Assembly: GCA_951799425.1 (NCBI GenBank)
Contig: OX637403.1
Coordinates: 23,464,811-23,528,810, forward strand
DNA: 64,000 bases
Source of the DNA: Ilex aquifolium
Lineage: Eukaryota; Streptophyta; Magnoliopsida; Aquifoliales; Aquifoliaceae
Direction: 5' to 3'
The position numbers and the translations under genes were made by a program. Shown piece after piece: positions 12,587-25,559 of this stretch (positions are counted from its first letter, which is position 1; each line of letters starts with the position of its first letter). The notes below the pieces were generated by a model that saw only the letters and a program-made list of their open reading frames with translations, ran no database searches and was not told the DNA's origin.

Positions 12587-13664
12587 ATGAAAACCAACAT
12601 GGAGCCTATTGAAAGTTTGGAGGCAAGATTCGGTGCAGTGCAAGATGGGCTACAGCAAATGGAGCTCGACATGGCTGATAAGCTTCATCACTAGGAGGAA
12701 ACACTTAACTGTCTCTCTAACGTTTTGCTCACCAGTAGAGAGTCCTCCAACCATGGCAACTAGGATCGAGAAGGGCACAACCGCTTCAGAGAGGAAGATG
12801 ATGGAGGTCGCCAGCCCTTTTCTTACCCACGATTTTCAGGAGAAGATCCTACGGAGTGGTTCAATTGTGTGAACCAATTTTTTGAGTATCAAGGCACTGC
12901 CAAAGCCCAGAAAGTGCCCATGGTAGCCTACCACTTGGAAGGAGAAGCCAATCAGTGGTGGCAGTGGATCCGCAGAACATGCCGAGAGGAAGGGCGTGTT
13001 CTCTCATGGGAGACTTTCGAAGACGAACTCTGGGCCCGCTTTGGGCCTTCAGAGTGTGACGATTTTGATGAAGCCCTCACAAGAATTAGGCAAATTGGCT
13101 CCCTACGTGATTATCAGCGTGAGTTCGAACGTCTGGGCAACTGGGTACGTGGGTGGACTCAAAAAGCTTTGGTCGGGACCTTCATGGGTGGACTAAAGAC
13201 ATAAATTTATGATGGCATCAGAATGTATGTTTAAGCCACAAACCTTGAAGGACGTCATCAGGCTAGCATGGATGAAGGATAACCAACTCTCAAGGCAGCG
13301 ATGATTCTTGCTGTCACCACCAACGCGAGCCCTTCTAGATCTCCAACCCACGGAGCCAGTAACTCGGGCAACTCCCAATGCTCCTGTTGCACCGGTCTGG
13401 AGATTACCTTCGGATGAAATATAGCGTCGAATAGTACAGGGACAATGCTTCCATTGCAACGAGAGATTTACAGCTGGACACCGGTGCCAACGCCCACAGT
13501 TACTGCTCCTGGCAAGACCTCCCGAAGCAGGCAACATCATCTGTGAGGAATTTACCGAGCTGCTGCTGCAGAAGGAGGACCACGAGGAGCTTCCCAAACA
13601 TGAAACTGAGCCAGAGATCACCTTGCATGCTTTGACCGGTTGGATAGCACCTAAGATGATGTGA
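12587..13664 (+). pseudogene. gag remnant of the Reina-like element
   Basis: The frame opens at ATG 12587 (or 12599) just after the primer-binding site. It carries a retrotransposon Gag core (AYHLEGEANQWWQWIRR; later TLVGTF/MGGLK-type end) and, at about 13440-13500, a zinc-knuckle remnant CFHCNERFTAGHRC. Gag would form the capsid particle that packages element RNA. The frame is broken: two in-frame stops between about 12690 and 12770, a stop at 13202-13204, and a short ATGTATG duplication near 13224-13229 that shifts the frame. Further stops follow near 13302 and 13420. Confidence 0.85.
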
Positions 13665-14732
13665 ATGATGGCCAAGCTTGGTTCCCATGAAGTTATTGTA
13701 CTTGTTGATAGTGGGTCAACCCACAACTTTGTTAGTGAGGGAATTGCTAGGCTACTTCTGATGCCAGTGGTGCCAACCGAACCATTTACAGTTCGGGTAG
13801 CCAATGGAGAAAATATGAAGTGTCAAGGCCGGTTTGAAAGTGTACGAGTGGACCTCCAAGGCACCCCCTTTTCCTTAACTCTTTATTCTCTTTCACCCAC
13901 GGGGCTGGATCTAGTCTTGGGGATCCAATGGCTCGAAATGCTAGGTATAGTAACTTGCAATAGGGAAAAACTGACCATGGAGTTTATTTGGGAGAAATGG
14001 GCAAGGAAATTATAAGGGTTGGGTGCTCAGAGCATTTGGGAGGCCTCACTTAAAGAGTTGTCCAAAGAATTTTGCCTAAAGCATGAGTTGTTTGTTGTAT
14101 GTTTCCAATTAAGGGAAGAAAAGGTGTTGCAAGAAAATGTGCCACTTGGAATGCAGCCGATTGTGGAGGAATATGCAGAAATTTTCAAAGAACCAGCTGG
14201 TTTGCCACCTGTTCGAGAGGTAAATCACACTATACCTCTTAGAGAAGGAGTTGAGCCCATCAACGTCCGCCCCTATCGATATGCTCACTTCCAGAAAAAT
14301 GAGATAGAGAAGGAGGTCCAAGACATGCTAGACACTGGGCTCATTCATCCTAGCCCTTTTTCCTCGCTAGCACTCGTGGTGAAGAAAAAATATGGCAGTT
14401 GGTGTTTTTGCACAGATTATCGTGCACTCAATGCAGCCATGATTAAGATCGATTCCCTATTCCCACGGTTGACGACATGTTGGATGAGCTACATGGCGCC
14501 TCTTACTTCACTAAGTTCGACTTGAGGGTAGGCTACCACCAAGTGAGAGTGCATCCTCCAGATATTCCCAAGACGGCGTTTCGCAGCCACAATGGCCACT
14601 ACGAATATCTGGTAATGCCTTTTGGCCTTTGCAATGCGCCCTCTACATTTCAAGCCATAATGAACTCCATTTTTCGGCCCTGTCTTCGTAAGTTCATTTT
14701 GGTTTTCTTTGATGACATTTTGATATATAGCC
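13665..14732 (+). pseudogene. Protease and first part of reverse transcriptase, Reina-like element
   Basis: An aspartic protease segment (VLVDSGSTHNFVS, catalytic DSG) is followed by reverse transcriptase motifs ([47 protein letters not shown] and the active-site box FFDDILIYS). A TAA at 14013-14015 splits protease from RT, and a frameshift near 14460 separates the early RT motifs from the GYHQ block. The frame is cut by the inner element only a few codons after the catalytic DD; the remainder resumes at 24637. Confidence 0.88.
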
Positions 14733-14737
14733 CCACG

Positions 14738-17134
14738 TGTGACGCCCCAACTTCCGGGGGTCCCTTATTAACCGTTGACAACCCGTCAACCGCGGAAATA
14801 CCCGTGGATGTCACTCAACCTAACACCACGGCGGTAACATCCCCTTAACCGGGATCTTAACTCACCATTAAACCGGATTCGATTTTTCATTGGATTGAAC
14901 CAACATTCAATATACTATGATTTATACCCCATTATAATTCATTTGAATCATTGGAGGGAAGGTAAAACATAGCCCAAAGACTTGGCAAAAGAATAATAAA
15001 ATAAAAAAAAATTTTGAGTTTTGGAGAGCGTACCGGTACGCGTACCGGTACGCTCTGCCTTCTGTCTGTCTCCGTACCGGTAAGTGTACCGGTACGATTT
15101 TGCCAGTTTTGCCTTTTTCCTTTGTTTTTCACTTCCAATCCATTCTAATACATTCCTAAACTCATCCAACACATGTTTAATGAGAGTTTCCATATAATAC
15201 ACAACTTATACAAGTTCCATTACAATTAATTCCATAATTTACACATCAAAATGGAATTTATACTAAAGTTTTACAAAAACTCGAACTAAGGCCACAAGCC
15301 GGCCCCCTTCATGCTTGATGTTCCCCAAGTGAACCATCAACCGGAGCAAACCCAACACCTGAAATGTTTTTCCCATAAAGGGTGAGCCACGCTCAGTAAA
15401 GTAAACCCTACAAGGGCTACTCTCCCCCTAGATGCTCATGCTCATGCAACATTCATTTGCAAACAATCATTTCTCATAAGGTCATGCATTCTAACTTGAA
15501 ATGCAACATGCCATGCCATGAAATGAGATGTCACTCACTCATGCATTTCAACCCGAGTTCTCACCGACTCCTGTCACACGATGCAATGCCAAAGTGTTTC
15601 ATTTCATCATTTATGTTTGCATCAAATGATATTTTCAAAAATGGGGTCTTTTTTGGGATCGGACTTTTTCATGGACTTAACCAATGGTCTTCCACACCCG
15701 TGCACTTTATGGGCTCTTATACCAACGGAGTGCACCCTCCAAACACCGGGTCTTTCACCCGAGAGGTCGTCATGCCTCTTCTTGCTCATCCCGACCCAAT
15801 TTATCATGCAATCAAGCGGCTTAGCTAGGTCTTCGACCCAACTTTTCCCAAGCCATACCGTCAATCACCAAATGTGGGGTTGACACCAACCATGCACTCA
15901 CCCATGAAATGAATGATTTCGTGCAAATACAATGGGATGCACCATTGCATATCCATGTCATGTCCCATATGGAAAGAATGTCATATGGACAATTTAATTC
16001 ACAACTTCACATGTTCGAATTCATGGCAATTATATCAATAGCATATAACTACCATATTTCTTTACCATGTCAATACATCTAAGAGCACATATTGGCATAT
16101 CGTAACGCATAAGTTCATGTACCTCAACACACTTAAACATGTTATCTCAATTCAATCAAAACAACATTTTAAATCAAGCAAGACATTTAATCAAACACCT
16201 TCTAGGCACAATTTATAATTCACATAGCATGCCTCAATTTTTCCCAAGTTACAAATTAAATCACATGTAACTTCATATACCCAAGTAAAGGTAGAATTTA
16301 GATTAAACCATTTCTATGCTCACTTCACCATAACCTACATATGCAATAACCTATCCATATGCCTCTACATATCAAACCTTTTAACTTCCAACATCTAAGG
16401 ACAAGATTAAACCAAAGTAGGGGGAACCCTACCTCTTGAAGCGTAATTCACCCGAAGGAAGCTTCAAGAACACTTTCCAAGTCCAAGACTAGATTTCCTC
16501 CAAATTTCCTCTTTTGGATCTTCGGTGAAATCCCTCGTTCTTGGTGTGGTTGCGTAGCCCTCGTCGCGAGGATCGACTTTGACTCTTGGTTCGACGGATT
16601 CCGAGCGACGGAAGTCCGGGAATCGACGAAGAAAGCTTGAAGATCAAGGTTTTTCTCCCTTTTCTCTCTTCTCTCTCTCTTGGCCGGCCAAACAAGAACA
16701 CAAATGGCTAAAAGTCTGATTTTCTAAGATATTTACCCGTATTTATAGTTTTAAATACTCGGCCCACGTCGCGCCACGTGTCCTTCGCTTAATCGGGTCC
16801 GATTTCGTCCTGAAACGATTTATTTGATCCCGGTTTAAGTTCAAATTAATTTTATTTGAACTTTAACTTAATTTCAAGGAAATTTTATAAAATTTATTTA
16901 TGGGGACGTTCGTGAGGTAAATCGCCACGCAGTCGCCTCGAACGACGTGCAAAATCTGACTACTTCGGAATTCGACGAAATTTGACTGGGTGACTAAATT
17001 TCGCGATACGAATTCAACGGCGAATCCCGTTTCCTCATCCGAGGTCTTGAACATGAGTATTTTAAATACGCATTATAGTGGCAAATTACTATTTTGCCCT
17101 TTTTGGAAAAAGTTTAAATTTCCCGGGTTTTACA
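14738..17134 (-). repeat. 3' LTR of the Tekay-like element (2397 bp)
   Basis: On the minus strand it starts TGTAAAACCCGGG and ends GGGGCGTCACA. It includes a perfect 32-bp palindrome at 15025-15056 and a conserved GAGCGTGGCTCACCC box near 15383-15397. Open frames inside it are mirrored in the other LTR but resemble no protein I know. Confidence 0.96.
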
Positions 17135-17150
17135 TTCTTCCCCCCTTAAA
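17135..17150 (-). other. Polypurine tract of the Tekay-like element
   Basis: A purine run reading TTTAAGGGGGGAAGAA on the minus strand directly abuts the 3' LTR. This is the expected primer site for plus-strand DNA synthesis. Confidence 0.85.
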
Positions 17151-17227
17151 AAGAATTTCGTCCCCGAAATTCACGTACACATACATGCAATCTCATGCAT
17201 ATGCTACAGTCATGTAATGGTAAATGG

Positions 17228-20200
17228 CTATAAAAACGTACCTCTATCCTCGAACAAGAAAGGATAATTGGCACGTACGGTGTCCTCGCGCTCCCATGTT
17301 GCCTCTTCCACTCCCCGGTGCTGCCACAGCACCTTCACTAGCCTCACGGTCTTGCCTCGCAAAACCTGATCCCGGCTATCCATGATACGCACCGGTCCCT
17401 CCTCGAAGGTCCCATCCGCATCAACAGTCAACTCACCCCAATCCACCACATGTGTCGGATCTGGAGTATACTTCCGGAGCATAGAGACATGAAACACCGC
17501 GTGAACACCCGATAAATTTGGCGGTAATGCCAACCGATAAGCAACTGTACCCACCCTCTCGAGTACCTCGAAGGGCCCGATGTATCTCGGCGACAGTTTC
17601 CCCCGCTTACCAAATCGGACCACTCCTCTTTTAGGCATAACCTTCAAGAAGACATGATCTCCCACCTCAAACTCTAGAGGTCGTCGTCGTCTATCGGCGT
17701 AGCTCTTCTGCCGGCTCTGAGCCGTGAGAAGACGCTTTCGTATCAAACCCACCTTCTCCGAGGTGTCTTTTACCAATTTCGGACCCGTAGAAGACCTCTC
17801 TCCTACCTCCGTCCAACAGACCGGAGAACGACATGGCCTCCCGTACAATGCCTCATAGGGTGCCATCTGTATACTTGCCTGATAACTATTGTTATAGACG
17901 AACTCTACCAAGGGTAAATGATCTTCCCAGCTACCCTTGAGATCTAGGACACACGCCCGTAGCATGTCCTCTAATGTCTGAATAGTTATCTCAGACTGAC
18001 CATCCGTCTGGGGATGAAAAGCAGTGCTCATCGTCAGCTGTGTCCCCATGGCTCGTTGGAAACTCTCCCAAAAATGAGCCGTAAACCTGGGATCCCAATC
18101 CGATACTATAGATATAGGTACCTCATGCAACCAGACAATCTCCCGTATATATAACCTGCAGAATTCCTCCAGTGTGAAGGTCATCCGCACAGCCAAAAAG
18201 TGTGCCGACTTCGTAAGCCGGTCCACTATCACCCATACCGCATCATGTCCCCGCGATGTCCGTGGCAAGTGAGTCACAAAATCCATCGTGACATGTTCCC
18301 ACTTCCACTCAGTCACCTCCAATGGCTGGAGTAACCCTGCTGGTCTCTGGTGTTCAGCCTTCACTTGCTGACACGTGAGACATCTACTAACAAATTCGCC
18401 AACCTGTCGCTTCATCCCTTTCTAATAATACTGGCGACGAAGATCATGATACATCTTCGTGCCCCCTGGATGAACCGCAAAACGAGAGCAATGAAACTCC
18501 CTAAGGATCTCCTCTCTCAGATCCGCCAACTGAGGAACCACAACTCTTCCTCGATACCGAAGACTACCATCCGAGTGAATGGTCCAGCCCTCGTCACCTG
18601 TACCAGCCTATACACGGTCCCGGATGGACAATAGCTCTATGTCCTAACTCTGGGACTCAACAACCCTGCTCAGTAGGGAAGGCGTAGCCACCAAACTCCC
18701 CAAAGTACCCTGAGTCTGTCCCATATAACATAGCCCGAACTGTCCCACAGTCTCGAGCATCTGCCACTCTCGAGAAGCCACACTAGCCAAGACTCCCCGT
18801 GACTTCCGGCTGAGTGCGTCAGCTACCACATTTGCCTTACCGGGATGGTAATGCAAAGTGAAGTCATAGTCCTCCAGAAACTCCATCCATCTGCGTTGCC
18901 TCATATTGAGGTCCCGCTGTGTAAAGATGTACTTCAGACTTTTATGGTCTGAAAACACCTCGAACTGCTCACCGTATAAGTAGTGGCGCCAAGCTTTCAA
19001 GGCAAAAACGATGGCCGCCAACTGCATATCATGCGTGGGGTAATTCTGCTCGTGGTTCTTTAACTGTCGAGAACCATAAGCTACTACTCTCCCGGACTGC
19101 ATCAAGACGCATCCAAGTCCGTCCTTAGAGGCATCACAATACACTGTGTACCTCTGTCCCCTTTCTGGAACTATCAGAATAGGAGCGGAAGTAAGCCTCC
19201 TCTTCAATTCCTGGAATGACTTCTCGCAAGAATCATTCCACTCAAACTTAACCTCTTTCCGGGTCAACCTAGTCATAGGTGAAGCTAGTCGTGAAAAGTC
19301 CTCAATGAACCTCCTATAATACCCCGCCAATCCCAAGAAACTACGTATCTCGAAGACTGACTTCGGCCTCTCCCAATTCATGACTGCCTCCACCTTCCCC
19401 GGGTCTACGGATACACCCGAAGCCGATACCACATGTCCCAAAAACTTTACCTCAGTCAACCAAAATTCACACTTACTGAACTTGGCATACAACTGCTGGT
19501 CTCTCAAGATCTGAAGAACGATCCTCAAGTGACCCTCATGCTCCTCCTCAGACTTGGAGTAGATCAAGATGTCGTCAACAAAAACCACGACGAACTGATC
19601 AAGGTAGGGTTGGAACACCCTATGCATGAGATCCATGAATGCCGCTGGGGCATTCGTCAATCCAAAAGGCATGACAGTGAACTCGAAATGCCCATATCGC
19701 GTTCGAAACGCCGTCTTAGGGATATCTGCCTCCCTAACTCTCAACTGATGGTAACCGGTGCGGAGATCTATCTTGGAGTAGACCCGCACCCCTCTCAGCT
19801 GATCAAACAAGTCATCAATTCTCGGTAAAGGGTACCTATTCTTGATAGTAACCCTATTCAACTGCCGGTAGTCTATGCATAGTCGAAGGGTTTTGTCCTT
19901 CTTCTTTGCAAATAACACCGGAGCGCCCCAAGGTGAGGTACTCGGTCTAATGAAACCCCGGTCCAACAATTCCTGCAATTGGACCTTGAGTTCTTGCAAC
20001 TCAGCAGGCGCCATCCTATGTGGAGTCATAGAAATGGGCGATGTACCAGGATGTAACTCTATAGTGAAGTCTACATCCCTATGTGGAGGTAATCCCGGTA
20101 GTTCCTCCGGAAAAACATCCTCATAATCACTCACAACCCGAGGTAGACCCAACTCATGTCTCACCTCGTCCTCCAGGGTAAGGCTTGCTAGCCAACCCAT

Positions 20201-21850
20201 CAACTGTCCGTGCCATCTAGAGTCGTACACGGCTTGAGGAAAAGCATAGTGCTTTGCCCCCTGGAACTTGAAACAAATCCCATCTGGTGTGTAAGCAGTG
20301 ACCCGCTTCCGGTCACAATCAATGACGACTCGGTGTGCCGCCAACCAATCCATTCCCAGGATTACATCAAACTTCGACATGTCCATGACTCGAAGGTCCA
20401 CAGTGAGTAGAATCCCTGAGATCTCTAACTCACAACCCCGACATATCTGATCAACTCTCACCCTAGCTCCCAGGGGAGAATTCACATGTAATGGTTCTTC
20501 TAAAGTCTCAACCTCTAAACCCAGATCTTTCACACAAGATGCAGAAATAAATGAATGCGATGCACCAGAATCAAACATTACTCTAGCCCACAAGCGGGAA
20601 AGTAGAAATGTACCATGCATCACCGACTGATCTGCCGGCTCGGTCTGTGGCATAATGGCGTAGACACGCCCCTGGGTCCCTGAAGTCCCGGCCTGTGAAC
20701 CCTGGCCTCATCCCCGACCCATGCCTTGGCCCATCTGGCCTGCTAGCGGTGTTCCCGCTCGGAAAGTAGTAGGCGCTGATGCAGCACCCTGTGACTGGTA
20801 CTGACTCCTTTGACCCATGGCGGGGTAAGGAGGAGTAAACTGTGTCTGCGGCTGTCCCACAGAAGACTGGGATTGAGATGTCCCATAGCTCTGGGATCCC
20901 TGTAGTTGAGGACACTCCTTCTTTATGTGACCCGGCTGGTGACAAAAATAGCAAGTCTTCTGGCCCGGCTAGAAGGCGGTCCTGAAGTTTTCCCTGTCTT
21001 GGGAAAATCGACCCCGGCCTTGGCCTTGATAGCCGCGGCTCTGCCCTTGAGCTCCTTGCGGAACATAAGTTCTTTGCTTTTTTCCCACACTAGAAGAAGA
21101 AGATTGACTCTCCTTCTTTTTGTCCTTAACACCCGCTTCTCGGATGTTGCGCGCATCCTCCACCTCTCTCTCGATAGCCATTGCAGTCTTGACCATCGAA
21201 TCGAGGTCTTGCAGGAGAAGTCCCACAATCTTGCCTCGAATGGACAACTTCAATCCATCTTCGAACTTACGTACCTTGGCCACGTCTGAGGCCACATAGT
21301 CATCAGCAAAACGGGCTAACTCCGTGAATTTGACCACGTATTCTAGCACATTCATATTTTCCTGCTTCAATTCTAGGAACTCCTTGGCCTTAGCATGTCG
21401 AGCAGTTGCTGGGAAATACTTTCCCATATAGAGCTCTCGGAACTCTGCCCAAGTCATGGCCTTCAAATTTCTGGAGTCCTTCACCCAATCCCACCATAAC
21501 TGGGACTCTCCCTCCAGCTGAAAAGTTGCCAGAGTTATCTTGGTGGCATCGGAAGTGATCTCCATAGCCCTCAAGATCTTCTCCACTTGCCGAATCCAAC
21601 GATCGGCTACCATTGGATCCGCACCTCCCAGGAAAACCGGAGGATGATGGGCTTTGAACTTCTGGAGGTTACTCGAGCCTCCTTGTCCCATATTTGCACC
21701 AGTCTGTGCAATGGTAGCGGCTGTAGCACTAGCCTGTGCAATAGTCGCCGCCGCCTCACCAATAGCCTCTGCAAAGGCTTGGTGATCAAAGGCCGGAGGT
21801 GGTTGGTTATTCTACCTACCGCCTCGGCGTCCACGCCCTCTATATGCCAT
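17228..21850 (-). pseudogene. gag-pol polyprotein of the Tekay-like element, single frame with six nonsense codons
   Basis: One continuous frame runs from ATG 21848-21850 to TAG 17228-17230 (about 1540 codons) with no frameshift. In order it holds: a Gag core (about 20970-21690; FQLEGESQLWWDWVKD); a zinc knuckle CYFCHQPGHIKKEC; protease ([11 protein letters not shown]); reverse transcriptase with FVDDILIYS; RNase H ([13 protein letters not shown]); integrase with its HHCC region around 18400 and the D,D-35-E core (MDFVTHL, VSDWDPRF); and a chromodomain near the end (VKVLWQHRGVEEATWERED). Six codons are stops: TAG at 21812-21814, 20969-20971, 18644-18646, 18608-18610 and 18422-18424, and TGA at 20708-20710. 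Each is one transition away from a sense codon such as CAG, TGG or CGA. As it stands the copy cannot make a full polyprotein. Confidence 0.93.
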
Positions 21851-22182
21851 CTACATAAGTCAATAGCAATATAGTTTTACAAGACATCCCAAAATAGGAA
21901 TCAACACTCAAACATAAAGAGTTTCCGAATCGTCTCACTAGGGGAGCATATTCCTCTCCTTAGTAGACATTTATACCATGAACCCTCACGTTCATCTGTT
22001 TTCCCACTCCAAAGGTTATGTTTCCTAACCTAGTGCGTTCATTTACATATACATTCTACCATGCATATAATACACATATCACATATCACATAACATGTAG
22101 CAATTTAAGCACATAACATGTAATGCACAATGAATGCAATGGTCTAGACCCATGCCCCATCAAGCCCTAGGTAAATCGCATA

Positions 22183-22200
22183 CCTATGCTCTGATACCAA
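22183..22200 (-). other. Primer-binding site of the Tekay-like element
   Basis: On the minus strand TTGGTATCAGAGCATAGG starts two bases after the 5' LTR. It is the typical complement of initiator Met-tRNA. Confidence 0.92.
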
Positions 22201-22202
22201 GC

Positions 22203-24631
22203 TGTGACGCCCCAACTTCCGGGGGTCCCTTATTAACCGTTGACAACCCGTCAACCGCGGAAATACCCGTGGATGTCACTCAACCTAACACCACGGCGGT
22301 AGCATCCCCTTAACCGGGATCTTAACTCACCATTAAACCGGATTCGATTTTTCATTGGATTGAACCAACATTCAATATACTATGATTTATACCCCATTAT
22401 AATTCATTTGAATCATTGGAGGGAAGGTAAAACACAGCCCAAAGACTTGGCAAAAGAATAATAAAATAAAAAAAAATTCTGAGTTTTGGAGAGCGTACCG
22501 GTACGCTGTACCCACTGGATATCGGCGTACCAGCACGCGTACCGGTACGCTCTGCCTTCTGTCTGTCTCCGTACCGGTAAGCGTACCGGTACGATTTTGC
22601 CAGTTTTGCCTTTTTCCTTTATTTTTCACTTCCAATCCATTCTAATACATTCCTAAACTCATCCAACACATGTTTAATGAGAGTTTCCATATAATACACA
22701 ACTTATACAAGTTCTATTACAATTAATTCCATAATTTACACATCAAAATGGAATTTATACTAAAGTTTTACAAAAACTCGAACTAAGGCCACAAGCCGGC
22801 CCCCTTCATGCTTGATGCTCCCCAAGTGAACCATCAACCGGAGCAATCCCAACACCTGAAATGTTTTTCCCATAAAGGGTGAGCCACGCTCAGTAAAGTA
22901 AACCCTACAAGGGCTACTCTCCCCCTAGATGCTCATGCTCATGCAACATTCATTTGCAAACAATCATTTCTCATAAGGTCATGCATTCTAACTTGAAATG
23001 CAACATGCCATGCCATGAAATGAGATGCCACTCACTCATGCATTTCAACCCGAGTTCTCACCGACTCCTGTCACACGATGCAATGCCAAAGTGTTTCATT
23101 TCATCATTTATGTTTGCATCAAATGATATTTTCAAAAATGGGGTCTTTCTTGGGATCGGACTTTTTCATGGACTTAACCAATGGTCTTCCACACCCGTGC
23201 ACTTTATGGGCTCTTATACCAACGGAGTGCACCCTCCAAACACCGGGTCTTTCACCCGAGAGGTCGTCATGCCTCTTCTTGCTCATCCCGACCCAATTTA
23301 TCATGCAATCAAGCGGCTTAGCTAGGTCTTCGACCCAACTTTTCCCAAGCCATACCGTCAATCACCAAATGTGGGGTTGACACCAACCATGCACTCACCC
23401 ATGAAATGAATGATTTCGTGCAAATACAATGGGATGCACCATTGCATATCCATGTCATGTCCCATATGGAAAGAATGTCATATGGACAATTTAATTCACA
23501 ACTTCACATGTTCGAATTCATGGCAATTATATCAATAGCATATAACTACCATATTTCTTTATCATGTCAATACATCTAAGAGCACATATTGGCATATCGT
23601 AACGCATAAGTTCATGTACCTCAACACACTTAAACATGTTATCTCAATTCAATCAAAACAACATTTTAAATCAAGCAAGGCATTTAATCAAACACCTTCT
23701 AGACACAATTTATAATTCACATAGCATGCCTCAATTTTTCCCAAGTTACAAATTAAATCACATGTAACTTCATATACCCAAGTAAAGGTAGAATTTAGAT
23801 TAAACCATTTCTATGCTCACTTCACCATAACCTACATATGCAATAACCTATCCATATGCCTCTACATATCAAACCTTTTAACTTCCAACATCTAAGGACA
23901 AGATTAAACCAAAGTAGGGGGAACCCTACCTCTTGAAGCGTAATTCACCCGAAGGAAGCTTCAAGAACACTTTCCAAGTCCAAGACTAGATTTCCTCCAA
24001 ATTTCCTCTTTTGGATCTTCGGTGAAATCCCTCGTTCTTGGTGTGGTTGCGTAGCTCTCGTCGCGAGGATCGACTTTGACTCTTGGTTCGACGGATTCCG
24101 AGTGACGGAAGTCCGAGAATCGACGAAGAAAGCTTGAAGATCAAGGTTTTTCTCCCTTTTCTCTCTTCTCTCTCTCTTGGCCGGCCAAACAAGAACACAA
24201 ATGGCTAAAAGTCTGATTTTCTAAGATATTTACCCGTATTTATAGTTTTAAATACTCGGCCCACGTCGCGCCACGTGTCCTTCGCTTAATCGGGTCCGAT
24301 TTCGTCCTGAAACGATTTATTTGATCCCGGTTTAAGTTCAAATTAATTTTATTTGAACTTTAACTTAATTTTAAGGAAATTTTATAAAATTTATTTATGG
24401 GGACGTTCGTGAGGTAAATCGCCACGCAGTCGCCTCGAACGACGTGCAAAATCCGACTACTTCGGAATTCGACGAAATTTGACTGGGTGACTAAATTTCG
24501 CGATACGAATTCAACGGCGAACCCCGTTTCCTCATCCGAGGTCTTGAACATGAGTATTTTAAATACGCATTATAGTGGCAAATTACTATTTTGCCCTTTT
24601 TGGAAAAAGTTTAAATTTCCCGGGTTTTACA
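22203..24631 (-). repeat. 5' LTR of the Tekay-like element (2429 bp)
   Basis: Nearly identical to 14738-17134. The main difference is 32 extra bases in the centre of the palindromic region (22490-22553), which here forms a stem with a loop instead of a continuous palindrome. The promoter of the element should lie in it, but I could not place a start site with confidence. Confidence 0.96.
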
Positions 24632-24636
24632 CCACG

Positions 24637-25559
24637 TGAGAAGAACATTTGGTGCATGTGAGACAAGCTCTAGATATTTTCAAGCGATATCATCTCTTTG
24701 TCAAGATGAGCAAGTGTGAATTTGGGCAACAGGAATTGGAATATCTAGGGCACATTATTTCAAGGCATGGGGTTAAGGTTGACAACAAAAAGATTGAAGC
24801 CATGCTCGCATGGCCAAGGCCTACTAATATTTCTGATTTACGTGGATTTTTAGGTTTGACATGATATTATCGGAAGTTCGTCCGGAATTACGGTGTCATA
24901 GCTCATCCCCTTACCAACCTCCTCAAAAAGGGGCAGTTTGGGTGGCATGAGGAAGCAGAAGGTGCTTTTATAGCTTTCAACGAAGCAATGACATCAACTC
25001 CTACCTTGGTCATGCCCAACTTCAATGAATCTTTCACCATTGAGACAGATGCGTCGGGAGACAGAATTGGTTATGTGCTCTCTCAACAAGGCAAGCCCAT
25101 TGTCTTTATGAGTCGGGCCCTTGGAATCACCAAAAGGTCGTGGTCTACTTATGCCAAAGAAATGCTTGCGATAGTGGAGGCAATCCGAGTATGGTGGCCT
25201 TACCTGTTGGGAAGGAAGTTTTTCATTCAATGGATCACCATAGCCTGAAATATTTTTTGAAGCAACGAGTGGCAACCCCGGAACAACAAAAATGTGTGGC
25301 TAAATTGTTGGGGTATGATTATGAAATTATCTACCGTTCGGGCAGTGAAAACTCCTCAGCGGACGCCTTATCACGTAAAACCAACAGCCCAATACTCTTT
25401 CACCTTCACATCCATGCACCTGAAGTGGAAATATGGGAAGAGATCAAGCAAGCTTCAAAGGATGATGCATACGTGAAATCCATGGGCCATATGGTTGAGG
25501 ACCAAGTGGACGGGCCTTACAAATGGCGCAATGGCCTTCTGTTGTTCAAAAAAAGGTAA
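24637..25559 (+). pseudogene. Second part of reverse transcriptase, and RNase H, Reina-like element
   Basis: The frame interrupted at 14732 resumes after the inner TSD. The first codons include a TGA (24637-24639) close to the junction. Recognisable segments are the RT thumb region (KCEFGQQELEYLGHIIS, WPRPTNISDLRGFLGLT) and RNase H (TIETDASGDRIGYVLSQQG, DHHSLKYFLKQR, GSENSSADALSRK). A TGA at 24862-24864 and a frameshift near 25225 break it, and a further shift near 25550 separates it from integrase. Confidence 0.88.

Larger units (their letters stand above)
14738..24631 (-). mobile_element. Tekay/Del-like Ty3/Gypsy chromovirus, young nested insertion
   Basis: A 9.9-kb element lies inside the reverse transcriptase of the Reina-like element, flanked by the 5-bp TSD CCACG (14733-14737 and 24632-24636). 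On the minus strand the order is 5' LTR (22203-24631), Met-tRNA primer-binding site, gag-pol, polypurine tract, 3' LTR (14738-17134). LTRs of 2.4 kb and a C-terminal chromodomain point to the Tekay clade. The LTRs differ by about 19 substitutions (about 0.8%), 18 of them transitions, plus one 32-bp length difference. With the commonly used plant rate of 1.3e-8 per site per year this is about 0.3 million years, an estimate only. Confidence 0.95.

Noticed and set aside
15457..15883. Overlapping 80-123-codon frames in the Tekay LTR, repeated at 22954-23380
   Set aside because: They are preserved only because the two LTRs are nearly identical. Frames overlap on both strands and match nothing known to me.
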